Part shown: positions 1 to 6,520 of the stretch, in pieces
How the letters are laid out: each line of letters begins with the position of its first letter
How positions within the stretch are numbered: position 1 is the stretch's first letter
NCBI GenBank assembly: GCA_045590935.1
Contig: JAZNSA010000002.1
Coordinates: forward strand, 1 to 11,609
DNA: 11,609 nt
Reading direction: 5' to 3'
From: CAKSHP01 sp045590935
GTDB lineage: Bacteria; Bacillota; Clostridia; UBA1381; UMGS1253
Program-made: the position numbers and the translations under genes
Notes under the pieces: generated by a model
What the model was told of the DNA's origin: nothing
What the model saw: only the letters and a program-made list of their open reading frames with translations
Databases searched by the model: none

Positions 1-43
1 CCAACATAATAATTTTGTTTATTCTATTTTTATTTTCTCTCAA
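1..43 (-). CDS. Start of an unidentified gene, cut by the left window edge
   Basis: Only the first 14 codons are in the window, reading MRENKNRINKIIML from a TTG start at 41-43. The start is supported by the sequence GTGGGTGAT just upstream, which matches the GGTGAT part of the anti-Shine-Dalgarno complement at a normal distance, and by a consensus sigma-A promoter at 73-101 that puts the transcription start about 20 nt upstream. A basic N-terminus turning hydrophobic at IIML could begin a signal peptide or membrane anchor, but this is inference from very few residues. No family can be assigned. Confidence 0.5.
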   Translation of the reverse strand, partial: MRENKNRINKIIML

Positions 44-72
44 TTTAATCACCCACTTTTAGTATATATTTA

Positions 73-101
73 ATTGTACCATAGCTGAAATTTACTGTCA
101 A
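73..101 (-). promoter_or_regulatory. Sigma-A promoter for the gene leaving the left edge
   Basis: On the minus strand a perfect -35 box TTGACA (96-101) is followed, after exactly 17 bases, by a -10 box TACAAT (73-78). Transcription would start near position 66, giving a 5' untranslated region of roughly 20 nt before the TTG start at 43. It lies just downstream of the terminator-like hairpin closing the previous block, so the left-edge gene is probably an independent transcription unit. Confidence 0.75.
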
Positions 102-121
102 GAACGATTAGGATATTTCAA

Positions 122-213
122 TAAAAAAGCAAAGACTCAAATTAAACCACCTCTTTTCCTGAGCATCAGCATTTGCCTGATTTTCAGAGTAATGGTTTAA
201 AATAAATCTTTGC
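122..213 (-). terminator. Long nested hairpin with U-tract, probable terminator of the M14 peptidase unit
   Basis: Four helices nest inside one another: a 7-bp GCAAAGA/TCTTTGC helix (207-213 with 129-135), an 8-bp TTAAACCA/TGGTTTAA helix (193-200 with 142-149), a 4-bp CTGA/TCAG helix (184-187 with 159-162) and a 5-bp ATCAG/CTGAT hairpin (177-181 with 165-169) with a 7-nt loop. On the minus strand the last base of the outer helix is followed directly by TTTTTT, as in an intrinsic terminator. It lies 28 bp after the M14 stop codon. At about 85 nt it is much longer than an ordinary terminator, so a structured 3' RNA or a small palindromic insertion is also possible. The rest of the non-coding stretch (1-240) holds the promoter and gene start described separately. 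Confidence 0.6.
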
Positions 214-240
214 CCTTTAAATATTTTTTCTTTTTTCTTT

Positions 241-1524
241 TTACAAAAGCTCAATAACCGATTCAATTGCCTCTGTCATAAGTGGCTCGTTTTCTTTATA
301 TATCCTGTCAAAATCAGAAATTGGCAATGGATTTTCCCCAACTCCCGCTTCAATGGTATACCCCGGGCGGTTGTACGTTTGAATAAACCAATCCTTGTAT
401 CCCGCATACCCCGATGTAGCAGGTGTGATTTCAAGTTCATACCCGCTTGCCGCCGCAAGCCTTTCTCCTATTTCTTTAGAGTATTCCGGCATAAAATCCA
501 AATATTTCCAATATATAACAGCACCTTGCGTATGATACGAGATTGTTAAAAGGAATTTTGATAAAACCGTTAAATTATATATGCAAATACTCTCGGGCTG
601 GTCTAAAGGTGCCGCTCCAACAAAATCCCTCGGTCCTGGCATAGTATAGCCCGCTTCATATTTTATATCTCTTGCCTTCTCCCACCCTGCGGGATAATTC
701 AAATTCAAGTCAACTCCGTTTGCATTCGCTTTCCAACCCTGCGGATATTTTATAGACGGATAATTGTCAGAAAGCTTTTTAATTTCCGCTTTCCTCGATT
801 CAGTTATGCTCTCATTTACAATATCAAGCCCGTCGGGATTAACAGCCGCCACAACGCAAAGCTTAACCTTTTTAAATATCTCCTCTGCGCTTCTTTTGCC
901 AATCGCTTCTCCATTTGCCAATGCCTCGGCGCACTTTTCAAAATATTTTAAAACAATAGGCGTAGTTATCCATTCGTTTGCGTGATGCTCTCCGTTAAAG
1001 AAAATTTCCTTGTCTCCCTCACCCATCTTCAACAGATATATCATCTTTCCCCAAACACTTCTGCCAATTGGGATTAATTCGCAAAAAGGATACCTTTTGC
1101 TTATTCCCAATTCTACTGCCCGAACCAAAAACGAATTATAGTTTAAATTTGTTATAGTTGAGCTTTCAGTTATTGGAACAACAAGCTTTTCACCCATTTT
1201 TAAATTATTTGGATTAACATTAGGATTAGCAATTTCAATTTGTCGAACAGTTGTATTATATTTTTCTGCAAGGCTGTAAAACGTATCTCCTAAGGCTACG
1301 CTTTTAACAACATATCCCGCAAGATATGTCAAAAGTCTTTCTAATAAATCCATTAAAAAAACATCTTGATTTTCGTTTTGCTCCAAATTATTATCCTTTA
1401 AAAACCTTTCAATTGCATCCGTTGTTCTTTCTCCGATAATTCCATCTACCGCCCCGTTATAATATCCGCTTCTTGCAAGCCCAAGTTGCAAAATTGATGC
1501 GTTTGTTTTGCTGAAATTATACAT
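241..1524 (-). CDS. M14 peptidase, gamma-D-glutamyl-meso-DAP endopeptidase I-like, with peptidoglycan-binding and LysM modules
   Basis: The 427-residue product is modular. Residues ~8-45 resemble a PG_binding_1 repeat (LGLARSGYYNGAVDGIIGE), residues ~71-117 form a LysM domain (YVVKSVALGDTFYSLAEKYN), and the rest is an M14 zinc carboxypeptidase-like domain. Zinc ligands are H181 and E184 (HHANEW) plus H331 (SYHTQG); the catalytic Glu is E392 in YTIEAGVGENPLP. The FTIEAG/NPLP ending and the GVDLN-x-NYPA motif, which lacks the carboxypeptidase Arg, fit the gamma-D-glutamyl-L-diamino acid endopeptidase branch that cuts the D-Glu-mDAP bond of muropeptides or stem peptides. No signal peptide is visible, as in sporulation-linked or muropeptide-recycling members. 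The ATG has GGAGGTG 7 nt upstream, inside a hairpin (1527-1560). It follows the COG2509 gene by 52 bp. Confidence 0.88.
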   Translation of the reverse strand: MYNFSKTNASILQLGLARSGYYNGAVDGIIGERTTDAIERFLKDNNLEQNENQDVFLMDLLERLLTYLAGYVVKSVALGDTFYSLAEKYNTTVRQIEIANPNVNPNNLKMGEKLVVPITESSTITNLNYNSFLVRAVELGISKRYPFCELIPIGRSVWGKMIYLLKMGEGDKEIFFNGEHHANEWITTPIVLKYFEKCAEALANGEAIGKRSAEEIFKKVKLCVVAAVNPDGLDIVNESITESRKAEIKKLSDNYPSIKYPQGWKANANGVDLNLNYPAGWEKARDIKYEAGYTMPGPRDFVGAAPLDQPESICIYNLTVLSKFLLTISYHTQGAVIYWKYLDFMPEYSKEIGERLAAASGYELEITPATSGYAGYKDWFIQTYNRPGYTIEAGVGENPLPISDFDRIYKENEPLMTEAIESVIELL

Positions 1525-1526
1525 AT

Positions 1527-1560
1527 AAAAACACCTCCATACATATTTATATGAAGGTGC
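1527..1560 (-). promoter_or_regulatory. Hairpin that buries the M14 ribosome binding site and also resembles an attenuator
   Basis: On the minus-strand RNA, GCACCUUCAUA (1560-1550) can pair with UAUGGAGGUGU (1541-1531) through 11 consecutive pairs, two of them G-U, around an 8-nt loop. The 3' arm contains the GGAGG ribosome binding site (1534-1538) of the M14 gene and runs directly into five U residues (1531-1527). It could therefore block translation initiation, act as a terminator or attenuator after the COG2509 gene, or both. The pairing is seen directly; the regulatory role is inference. Confidence 0.55.
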
Positions 1561-1576
1561 TATATCCTTTTATTCT

Positions 1577-2977
1577 TTATTTCTCAGCAAGCTTTTGACC
1601 CATTAATACACCCATAACAGAAGCCATCATCAATCCCCTTGTCCAACCGCTTGAGTCGCCAAGGCAGTGAAGCCCTGAAATATTAGTATTAAAATTCTTA
1701 TCCATCTTTACCTTGTTTGAATAAAACTTAAGCTCAGGCGAATAAAGCAAAGTCTCAGCGCTTGCAAAGCCCGGAACAACCTCGTCAACTGCCCTTATAA
1801 AATTAATAATATTTGTCATCGCTCTGTATGGCATTGCGGCAGTTATATCTCCCGCAACGGCATCAGGAATTGTCGGCTTAACATTTGAGCGGGAAAGCTC
1901 CTTTTGCCAAGTCCTCTTTCCGTCTAAAATATCTCCGAAGCGTTGAACAAGAATCTGACCATTACCAAGCATATTTGTCAGCTCTCCAACCTTTTGCGCA
2001 TAAAGAATAGGCTGATTAAACGGCTCAGTAAAATTATGAGAGCACAAAATCGCAAGATTTGTATTATCACTCTTTAAATCCTTATAGCTGTGCCCATTAA
2101 CAACGGCTAAATCGTTATCATAATTTTCCTGACTGACAAAACCGCCCGGATTTTGGCAAAACGTTCTTACTTTATTTTTAAAAGGTCCCGGATATCCAAC
2201 AAGCTTTGATTCGTACAAAACCTTGTTTACATCCTCCATAATCTCGTTTCTTACCTCAACCCTTACTCCAATGTCAACAGTTCCGGGCTGATGAGCAATA
2301 TTATGCTCCTCGCATAGCTTTTCAAGCCAATCTGCTCCTCTTCTTCCCGTTGCAACAACAGTGCTCTCCGCAAAGATTTCAAACTTTTCGCCCGTCTTTA
2401 TCTCCTCAACATTAACACCAAGACAAACTCCGTTTTCCAAAATCAAATCACTGCAATGGCACCCAAACTTAATCTCTACTCCGCAATCTAAAAGCTTCTT
2501 CTCAATTGCATAATAAATATCTTGCGCCTTTTCCGTTCCCAAATGACGAATCGGACAATCAACAAGCTTCAAGCCCGCCTTTATTGCACGCTTTCTTATT
2601 TCTTTAATCTTTTCAGGCTCGCTCACGCCCTCAACATGCTCATCCGCACCAAAGCTTAAATAAATCTTATCGGTATACTCAATCATCTCCTGAGTAAAAT
2701 CCTCGCCAATAAGCTCAGGAAGCGCTCCTCCTACCTCATAGCTTAGCGAAAGCTTTCCGTCTGAAAATGCACCGGCACCTGAAAATCCCGTTGTTATATG
2801 ACAATTAGGCTTGCAGCTTACGCACTTACCCGTTTTGCTTTTCGGGCAACGTCTGTTCTCAATTGCAACGCCCTTTTCAATTATTATTATTTTCTTGTCT
2901 TTTTTCTTTTCAATAAGCTCCAACGCCGTAAAAATTCCCGCAGGACCAGCGCCGACAATAACTACATCATATTTCAA
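1577..2977 (-). CDS. FAD-dependent dehydrogenase, COG2509 family
   Basis: The 466-residue product starts MKYDVVIVGAGPAG, a Rossmann dinucleotide-binding fold with GxGxxG at residues 9-14. It ends with the second FAD-binding motif, GLHCLGDSSGWTRGLMMAS. The motif SGAGAFSDGKLS (~65-77) is typical of the uncharacterised COG2509 flavoproteins. Four cysteines at 44, 52, 55 and 59 (CPKSKTGKCVSCKPNC) form a compact cluster near the FAD site and may bind metal or an Fe-S centre; this is inference. The substrate is unknown. I chose the TTG start at 2975-2977 because AAAGGTG lies 8 nt upstream and the protein then begins at the Rossmann strand; an upstream in-frame TTG (2995) would place that site inside the gene. 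It is expressed from the promoter at 3198-3226 through a structured leader, and the M14 gene follows. Confidence 0.88.
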   Translation of the reverse strand: MKYDVVIVGAGPAGIFTALELIEKKKDKKIIIIEKGVAIENRRCPKSKTGKCVSCKPNCHITTGFSGAGAFSDGKLSLSYEVGGALPELIGEDFTQEMIEYTDKIYLSFGADEHVEGVSEPEKIKEIRKRAIKAGLKLVDCPIRHLGTEKAQDIYYAIEKKLLDCGVEIKFGCHCSDLILENGVCLGVNVEEIKTGEKFEIFAESTVVATGRRGADWLEKLCEEHNIAHQPGTVDIGVRVEVRNEIMEDVNKVLYESKLVGYPGPFKNKVRTFCQNPGGFVSQENYDNDLAVVNGHSYKDLKSDNTNLAILCSHNFTEPFNQPILYAQKVGELTNMLGNGQILVQRFGDILDGKRTWQKELSRSNVKPTIPDAVAGDITAAMPYRAMTNIINFIRAVDEVVPGFASAETLLYSPELKFYSNKVKMDKNFNTNISGLHCLGDSSGWTRGLMMASVMGVLMGQKLAEK

Positions 2978-3065
2978 AACTATCGCACCTTTCAATTTGC
3001 AAATACAAATTTTTCATACCAATTCATTATATAAAGAGTTCATATTTTAGATGCCCAAGAATTCA

Positions 3066-3187
3066 TTTTACCAGGAGTAAAAATGCTTGCTTGCAAGGGC
3101 ATTTTATAAGGCGCCGTCAATGGCTGTAGCGGTCGAAAGACCGCAGAAAGCCAATAGGCTTTCATAAATTTTGCAAAGCAAAATTTA
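3066..3187 (-). promoter_or_regulatory. Structured 5' leader of the COG2509 gene: tandem hairpins with terminator-like element
   Basis: Starting 4 nt after the predicted transcription start (~3191), the minus strand can form a series of hairpins: TAAATTTTGC/GCAAAATTTA with a 3-nt loop (3187-3165, 10 bp); GAAAGCC/GGCTTTC with a 4-nt loop (3163-3146, 7 bp); GCGGTC/GACCGC with a 4-nt loop (3144-3129, 6 bp); AAAATGC/GCATTTT with inner TTG/CAA pairs (3105-3080), followed by five Ts; and TTTTAC/GTAAAA (3082-3066), overlapping that T-run. ATGCCC in the fourth hairpin (3102-3097) can instead pair with GGGCAT at 3056-3051, a possible antiterminator. I recognise no known riboswitch or T-box consensus. 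A dispersed palindromic repeat inserted between promoter and gene is the main alternative; the GCGGTC stem has a GAAA loop when read on the plus strand. Confidence 0.5.
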
Positions 3188-3197
3188 ATATACAGTC

Positions 3198-3226
3198 ATT
3201 ATATCATCATTATTCTCTTTTGTCTA
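3198..3226 (-). promoter_or_regulatory. Sigma-A promoter for the COG2509-M14 unit
   Basis: On the minus strand the -35-like box TAGACA (3221-3226, five of six matches to TTGACA) is followed after exactly 17 bases by a perfect -10 box TATAAT (3198-3203). Transcription would start near 3191, leaving a leader of about 210 nt before the TTG start at 2977. It lies between the terminator of the thioesterase block and the structured leader, as expected for a separate unit. Confidence 0.7.
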
Positions 3227-3257
3227 CATTTTTTTAAAATTCATTAATATAATATTT

Positions 3258-3287
3258 TTCGGCAGGAGCGGATATCATCCGCCCGAA
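3258..3287. repeat. Imperfect palindrome with GCGGAT/ATCCGC core
   Basis: An inner 6-bp inverted repeat GCGGAT-ATC-ATCCGC (3268-3282) is enclosed by TTCGG (3258-3262) and CCGAA (3283-3287), with a 5-nt bulge on one side. Neither strand has a T-run after it, so it does not look like a terminator. It resembles in style the GGGCGGTT palindrome about 110 bp away (3381-3399). It may be a REP-like element or a protein-binding site upstream of the COG2509 promoter; no function can be assigned. Positions 3288-3375 are AT-rich and I see nothing else in them. Confidence 0.4.
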
Positions 3288-3375
3288 CATATCAAAATAT
3301 CACAATGACATTACAATTGATAATTATGCTATTATTCCAATCACATTCATTTGATATTGTTTATAAACCAAAAGT

Positions 3376-3399
3376 AAAACGGGCGGTTAATAACCGCCC
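3376..3399 (-). terminator. Intrinsic terminator after the thioesterase gene
   Basis: GGGCGGTT (3381-3388) and AACCGCCC (3392-3399) form a perfect 8-bp GC-rich stem with a 3-nt loop. On the minus strand the stem is followed by GTTTTACTTTT, a modest U-tract. It lies 18 bp downstream of the thioesterase stop codon, where the AAC(3) block should end. The U-tract is interrupted, so efficiency may be incomplete. Confidence 0.72.
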
Positions 3400-3416
3400 A
3401 TCTCGATTAATAAAAA

Positions 3417-3869
3417 TTACTTTTTTCGCTCAGCTCTTCTGATTTTAGCCAAATCCCATTCCCTTTGTTGTTCCTCTGTTTCAACAATGAGCGGGCAAAC
3501 CTCGGTTGGCTTTTCATTTTCGTCAAGCGCAACCATAACAAGATATGCCTTATTTATAAGCATCTTCTCCCCGCTCAGCTCCTCAACATACGTCTTTACG
3601 CAAACCTCCATAGATGTTCGCCCCGCATAGACAAGCTGTGCAGTTAAAACAATTGTATCATTTGCATACGCAGGTCTTTTAAATTCCAGCTTTTCAACAA
3701 CAACAGTTGTAACATTACGCTCACTGTGTCGTCTTGCAGCAACCGCCGCAACAATATCAATCCACTCCATAAGCTTTCCGCCGAAAAGTCTGTCAAAGCC
3801 ATTCATATTTGCCTGAGTAAGGATTTGAACCTGCTCAGTATACGATTCAGATACCTTCTTTCCCTTCAA
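3417..3869 (-). CDS. Acyl-CoA thioesterase, hotdog fold (YciA/YkhA type)
   Basis: The product of about 150 residues has the classic hotdog acyl-CoA hydrolase signature near its N-terminus: VSESYTEQVQILTQANMNGFDRLFGG, interrupted here only for length, then KLMEWIDIVAAVAARRHS, followed by LEFKRPAYANDTIVLTAQL and a YLVMVALDE strand. It should hydrolyse acyl-CoA thioesters to free acid and CoA in the cytoplasm. Start choice is uncertain. TTG at 3867-3869 gives MKGKKVSES and has AGGAG 7 nt upstream, so I prefer it. ATG at 3882-3884 adds five residues (MRSGF) and has only a weak GGGA. Either start lies 4 to 19 bp after the stop of the preceding lipoprotein gene, so the two are co-transcribed. A terminator follows. 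Confidence 0.88.
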   Translation of the reverse strand: MKGKKVSESYTEQVQILTQANMNGFDRLFGGKLMEWIDIVAAVAARRHSERNVTTVVVEKLEFKRPAYANDTIVLTAQLVYAGRTSMEVCVKTYVEELSGEKMLINKAYLVMVALDENEKPTEVCPLIVETEEQQREWDLAKIRRAERKK

Positions 3870-3888
3870 AAAACCACTCCTCATAAAA

Positions 3889-4896
3889 TCAAATCCCAAG
3901 TTTTTCTTCAAGCTCTTCCTTTTCTAGATTCTTTATTTCTTCGCCGTAAACAATCCTTGTTGCAACATTTGTTACCTTTGAAACAGCTTTATTCTCGATA
4001 CATCCGCTAAGCACATCCGCGCAAATCACTCCCGCATTTTTAAAGCTCACAAGGCTTGATGCATACCAATACGACGACAACTCCTGCATATTTTTAATTC
4101 CTGACGGGCTCATACTTGCCGAAACAACAATGGCATTTTGTATGCTTTCCTTATCAAGCTCATTAATAACAAGCTCAGCCATTTCGTCATCGCAAACCCA
4201 AATATAGTTAAAACCTAAATCAGGAAGATTAGAAATAGCAGTCTTTGTCGCTCTCGACAAACCCCTTTCTGTTCTCAATGTTTCCTCACATATCTCTACC
4301 GCAACATCGATTTTAGCCGCAGTTACATAATCATTAAATGCCTTTTCTTTAGCACTTGTCGACAAATCGTTTCTATCGTGCCATACTTTAACAATTTTTG
4401 GCTTATTGTCGCCTCCCCAAGCGGCAAATGCAACGAGTGCATTAATAGAATCAATCGTCATCTGCTTTTGGTCATACAATACGGTTATAGCCTGAGGATT
4501 TTCATAAAATCCGCTACTGAACACAAGCGTAAAAATTCCCGCTTCCGAAGCCTTTTTCGCAAACTCATCGGCAATTGCGTTTGAGTCGTACAAAATAACG
4601 CCAATATACCCGCCTTCAAGCGACGAATTTAAAATATCATTCAAATATTCACTATTATCATTAGCCGAAAATTTATCAGTTTTATAGCCGATATTTCTAA
4701 AAGTATCCGAAACAGAATTAAAGAAGCTTGAAAAATCTTCGTTATCCTTTCCGCTCGAAATAACGGCAATATTATATTTTTTTCTCTCTGAAGCCTTATC
4801 ATTTATTGTATTTTTTGGTGCACACGAGCAAAGCACTCCAAATATAATAATACAACTCACAGCCAAAATCAACTTTCTACACCTAAGCATTTTCAT
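3889..4896 (-). CDS. Sugar-type periplasmic-binding-protein-like lipoprotein
   Basis: The 335-residue protein begins with a basic n-region and a hydrophobic stretch ending in the lipobox LCSC with Cys25 as the predicted lipidation site, so it should be anchored outside the cell membrane. The body from about residue 41 (YNIAVISSGKDNEDFSSFFN) has the two-lobed type-1 periplasmic binding protein pattern of sugar-binding or LacI-like proteins: GYIGVILYDSNAIADEF, FTLVFSSGF, FNYIWVCDDEMAELV and later AIVVSAS. No ABC permease or ATPase gene is nearby, so it is an orphan: it may serve a distant transporter, feed a sensor, or bind another ligand. ATG is preceded by AAAGGGGA 8 nt upstream. It lies 39 bp after the LOG gene and 4 to 19 bp before the thioesterase. 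Confidence 0.75.
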   Translation of the reverse strand: MKMLRCRKLILAVSCIIIFGVLCSCAPKNTINDKASERKKYNIAVISSGKDNEDFSSFFNSVSDTFRNIGYKTDKFSANDNSEYLNDILNSSLEGGYIGVILYDSNAIADEFAKKASEAGIFTLVFSSGFYENPQAITVLYDQKQMTIDSINALVAFAAWGGDNKPKIVKVWHDRNDLSTSAKEKAFNDYVTAAKIDVAVEICEETLRTERGLSRATKTAISNLPDLGFNYIWVCDDEMAELVINELDKESIQNAIVVSASMSPSGIKNMQELSSYWYASSLVSFKNAGVICADVLSGCIENKAVSKVTNVATRIVYGEEIKNLEKEELEEKLGI

Positions 4897-4935
4897 AAAA
4901 TTTATCCCCTTTAAAATCAGATTTCAATCATATTT

Positions 4936-5502
4936 TTAAATATCCTTGTAAACTCCATCAACCTCATTATATCCTTCAAGATACGAAACTAAATCATCAG
5001 CATCCCCGATAACCTTATAGAGCTCCCTGCAATTATCTTTCATAAAATTTCCTTCAATTGCTACATCGAGCATTTTTTGCATAGAATCATAGTACCCCAA
5101 AATATTATAAACAACAATTGCTTTATTATGACGTCCCAATTGCTTTAACGTTAAAATTTCAAAAAATTCTTCAAACGTTCCAATACCTCCAGGCGTTACA
5201 ATAAACGCATCGGCATTTTCCTCCATTATTCGCTTTCGTTCCCGCATTGTGTCAGTATAAATAAATTCGGTGCAATTCTCAAACAAAACTCCATCTGCAT
5301 TAAAAAACCTTGGCGCAACTCCTAAAATTCCGCCGCCTTCGCTAAAAAAACCTCTTGCAGCAGCGCCCATAAGTCCATTTGCTCCGCCTCCGAAAACCAA
5401 ACCGTGTCCCCTTGACGCAAGCTTTTTTCCAAGCTCCTCAGTCTTTTCTATATAAATTTTGTCTATCTTGTTACTGGATGCACCATAAATACACAGCTTC
5501 AC
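4936..5502 (-). CDS. LOG family protein (nucleoside 5'-monophosphate phosphoribohydrolase-like)
   Basis: The 188-residue product starts MKLCIYGASS and carries the family motifs in order: LVFGGGANGLMGAAA (~35-49), MRERK (~86-90) and PGGIGTFEE (~104-112). The last two supply the nucleotide-binding and catalytic residues of LOG/lysine-decarboxylase-like proteins, which release free base from nucleoside 5'-monophosphates (cytokinin-activating in the well studied members). The size fits the family. I chose GTG at 5500-5502 because GGAAGGG lies 9 nt upstream; an earlier in-frame TTG (5520) would put that site inside the gene. It lies 79 bp after the AAC(3) gene; that AT-rich gap holds only weak promoter-like sequence, so co-transcription is likely. 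Confidence 0.88.
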   Translation of the reverse strand: MKLCIYGASSNKIDKIYIEKTEELGKKLASRGHGLVFGGGANGLMGAAARGFFSEGGGILGVAPRFFNADGVLFENCTEFIYTDTMRERKRIMEENADAFIVTPGGIGTFEEFFEILTLKQLGRHNKAIVVYNILGYYDSMQKMLDVAIEGNFMKDNCRELYKVIGDADDLVSYLEGYNEVDGVYKDI

Positions 5503-5581
5503 AACATCATTCCCTTCCAAGTTATATATTTATACATTTATATATTATTCAAAACTTCACCGCTTTATTATTGTCTCACTT

Positions 5582-6370
5582 TTATTTTATATAAAGCCTT
5601 TCATCAAGAGGCAAATCATCTGCCAAAAGCTCAACCTCTCCCGCATTTTTATATATGATTTCCATAACCTCTTTCATTTTTTTTGTACTGCACAGTTGCG
5701 TTTTCGCATTCCCCAAAAATCCATCTTCAATACAATTATAAAACCTGAACGCCTTCTCAAATTTCCCGAAATTTTGAGAAACATCTCCTATTACACTATC
5801 ATCAAACCAATATAAATACCGCATTTCTTTTTCTCCGTTTTCGTAGATGATTGTAGCGTCTACCATATCTGTTGTATATCTTCTTTCAACGCCAAGCATT
5901 TCTTCAACGCAATGCAGAAATGTATTTTTTCTTTGGTCAACGCCAATTAACAATACATATCCGTCATCCTTATACAAATTTCCATAGCACCCCTCAGGCG
6001 AGGTTGGCGTTTTTACAAATTTTTCGTTTTCCAAAAAATCTTTTGCCCTTTTTTCGCTTCCGAACACCACCATAGAATGAGTTGGATGCAAGCTACGCTT
6101 TCCAGCGGGATGCATCGTTGAAATTTTTGGAAGCGTTCCAATGCAGCTCGTAGGCTTCCTCAAATCCATTACCCTGTTATCCCAAGTGTGCGACGGAATG
6201 CACAAAAGACCATCTTTTTGCGTAAAAAAATCAATGAGTGCCGAAAGAAGAGTTTGCGCTCCGCCCTCTATTTCTCCTATTGCCCTGAGCGACGAATGAA
6301 CTATTACGCTTTTTCCTACCACACCTGAAAAAGGCGAAAGCTGCTTTATTATATCTTTTTTTGTAATCAT
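5582..6370 (-). CDS. AAC(3) family N-acetyltransferase (aminoglycoside 3-N-acetyltransferase-like)
   Basis: The 262-residue product matches the Antibiotic_NAT fold: VHSSLRAIGEIEGGAQTLLSAL (~24-45, split here only for reference) carries the VHSSL and GG elements, RSLHPTHS (92-99) is the conserved His-rich motif, and SPEGCYGNLYKDDGYVLLIG then NTFLHCVEE complete the acetyl-CoA and substrate pocket. Known members acetylate the 3-amino group of 2-deoxystreptamine aminoglycosides, but many chromosomal Firmicutes homologues such as YokD have unproven substrates, so resistance should not be assumed. I prefer ATG at 6368-6370 (MITKKDI), with AAAGGA 9 nt upstream. ATG at 6376 and TTG at 6406 are alternatives. 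A promoter with a palindromic operator lies ~165 bp upstream, and the LOG gene follows. Confidence 0.85.
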   Translation of the reverse strand: MITKKDIIKQLSPFSGVVGKSVIVHSSLRAIGEIEGGAQTLLSALIDFFTQKDGLLCIPSHTWDNRVMDLRKPTSCIGTLPKISTMHPAGKRSLHPTHSMVVFGSEKRAKDFLENEKFVKTPTSPEGCYGNLYKDDGYVLLIGVDQRKNTFLHCVEEMLGVERRYTTDMVDATIIYENGEKEMRYLYWFDDSVIGDVSQNFGKFEKAFRFYNCIEDGFLGNAKTQLCSTKKMKEVMEIIYKNAGEVELLADDLPLDERLYIK

Positions 6371-6472
6371 AAACATATATCCTTTCATACAACCGACACA
6401 CGTCAACTCATATAATCAGCACACAATATAGACGGTAATAATTTTGCGTATTTTCTTTACTTTTTCAAATTC

Positions 6473-6520
6473 TCAACCATACGAACTGCGATAACAAGAG
6501 CCTTTTCTCTTATCAATCAT
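6473..6520 (-). CDS. Possible 15-codon leader peptide upstream of AAC(3)
   Basis: Just after the predicted transcription start (~6531), the leader has AGGA, then 6 nt, then ATG (6518-6520) opening a 15-residue frame, MIDKRKGSCYRSSYG, ending TGA at 6473-6475. A competing frame from TTG (6514-6516) reads MIREKALVIAVRMVENLKK and looks more protein-like. A hairpin with AAGAG/CTCTT pairing (6490-6514) lies within it. Either frame could be a leader peptide, a decayed gene remnant or chance. There is no direct proof of translation. Confidence 0.2.
   Translation of the reverse strand: MIDKRKGSCYRSSYG

Noticed and set aside
3026..3031. A second TATAAT closer to the COG2509 start
   Set aside because: No acceptable -35 box at 16-18 bp; the promoter at 3198-3226 is far better.
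3889..4896. LacI-type transcription regulator
   Set aside because: It has the ligand-binding fold but starts with a lipobox signal peptide and has no helix-turn-helix.
5503..5581. A separate promoter for the LOG gene
   Set aside because: Only AT-rich sequence with a weak TTGAAT and TATATA at 18 bp; not distinguishable from background composition.
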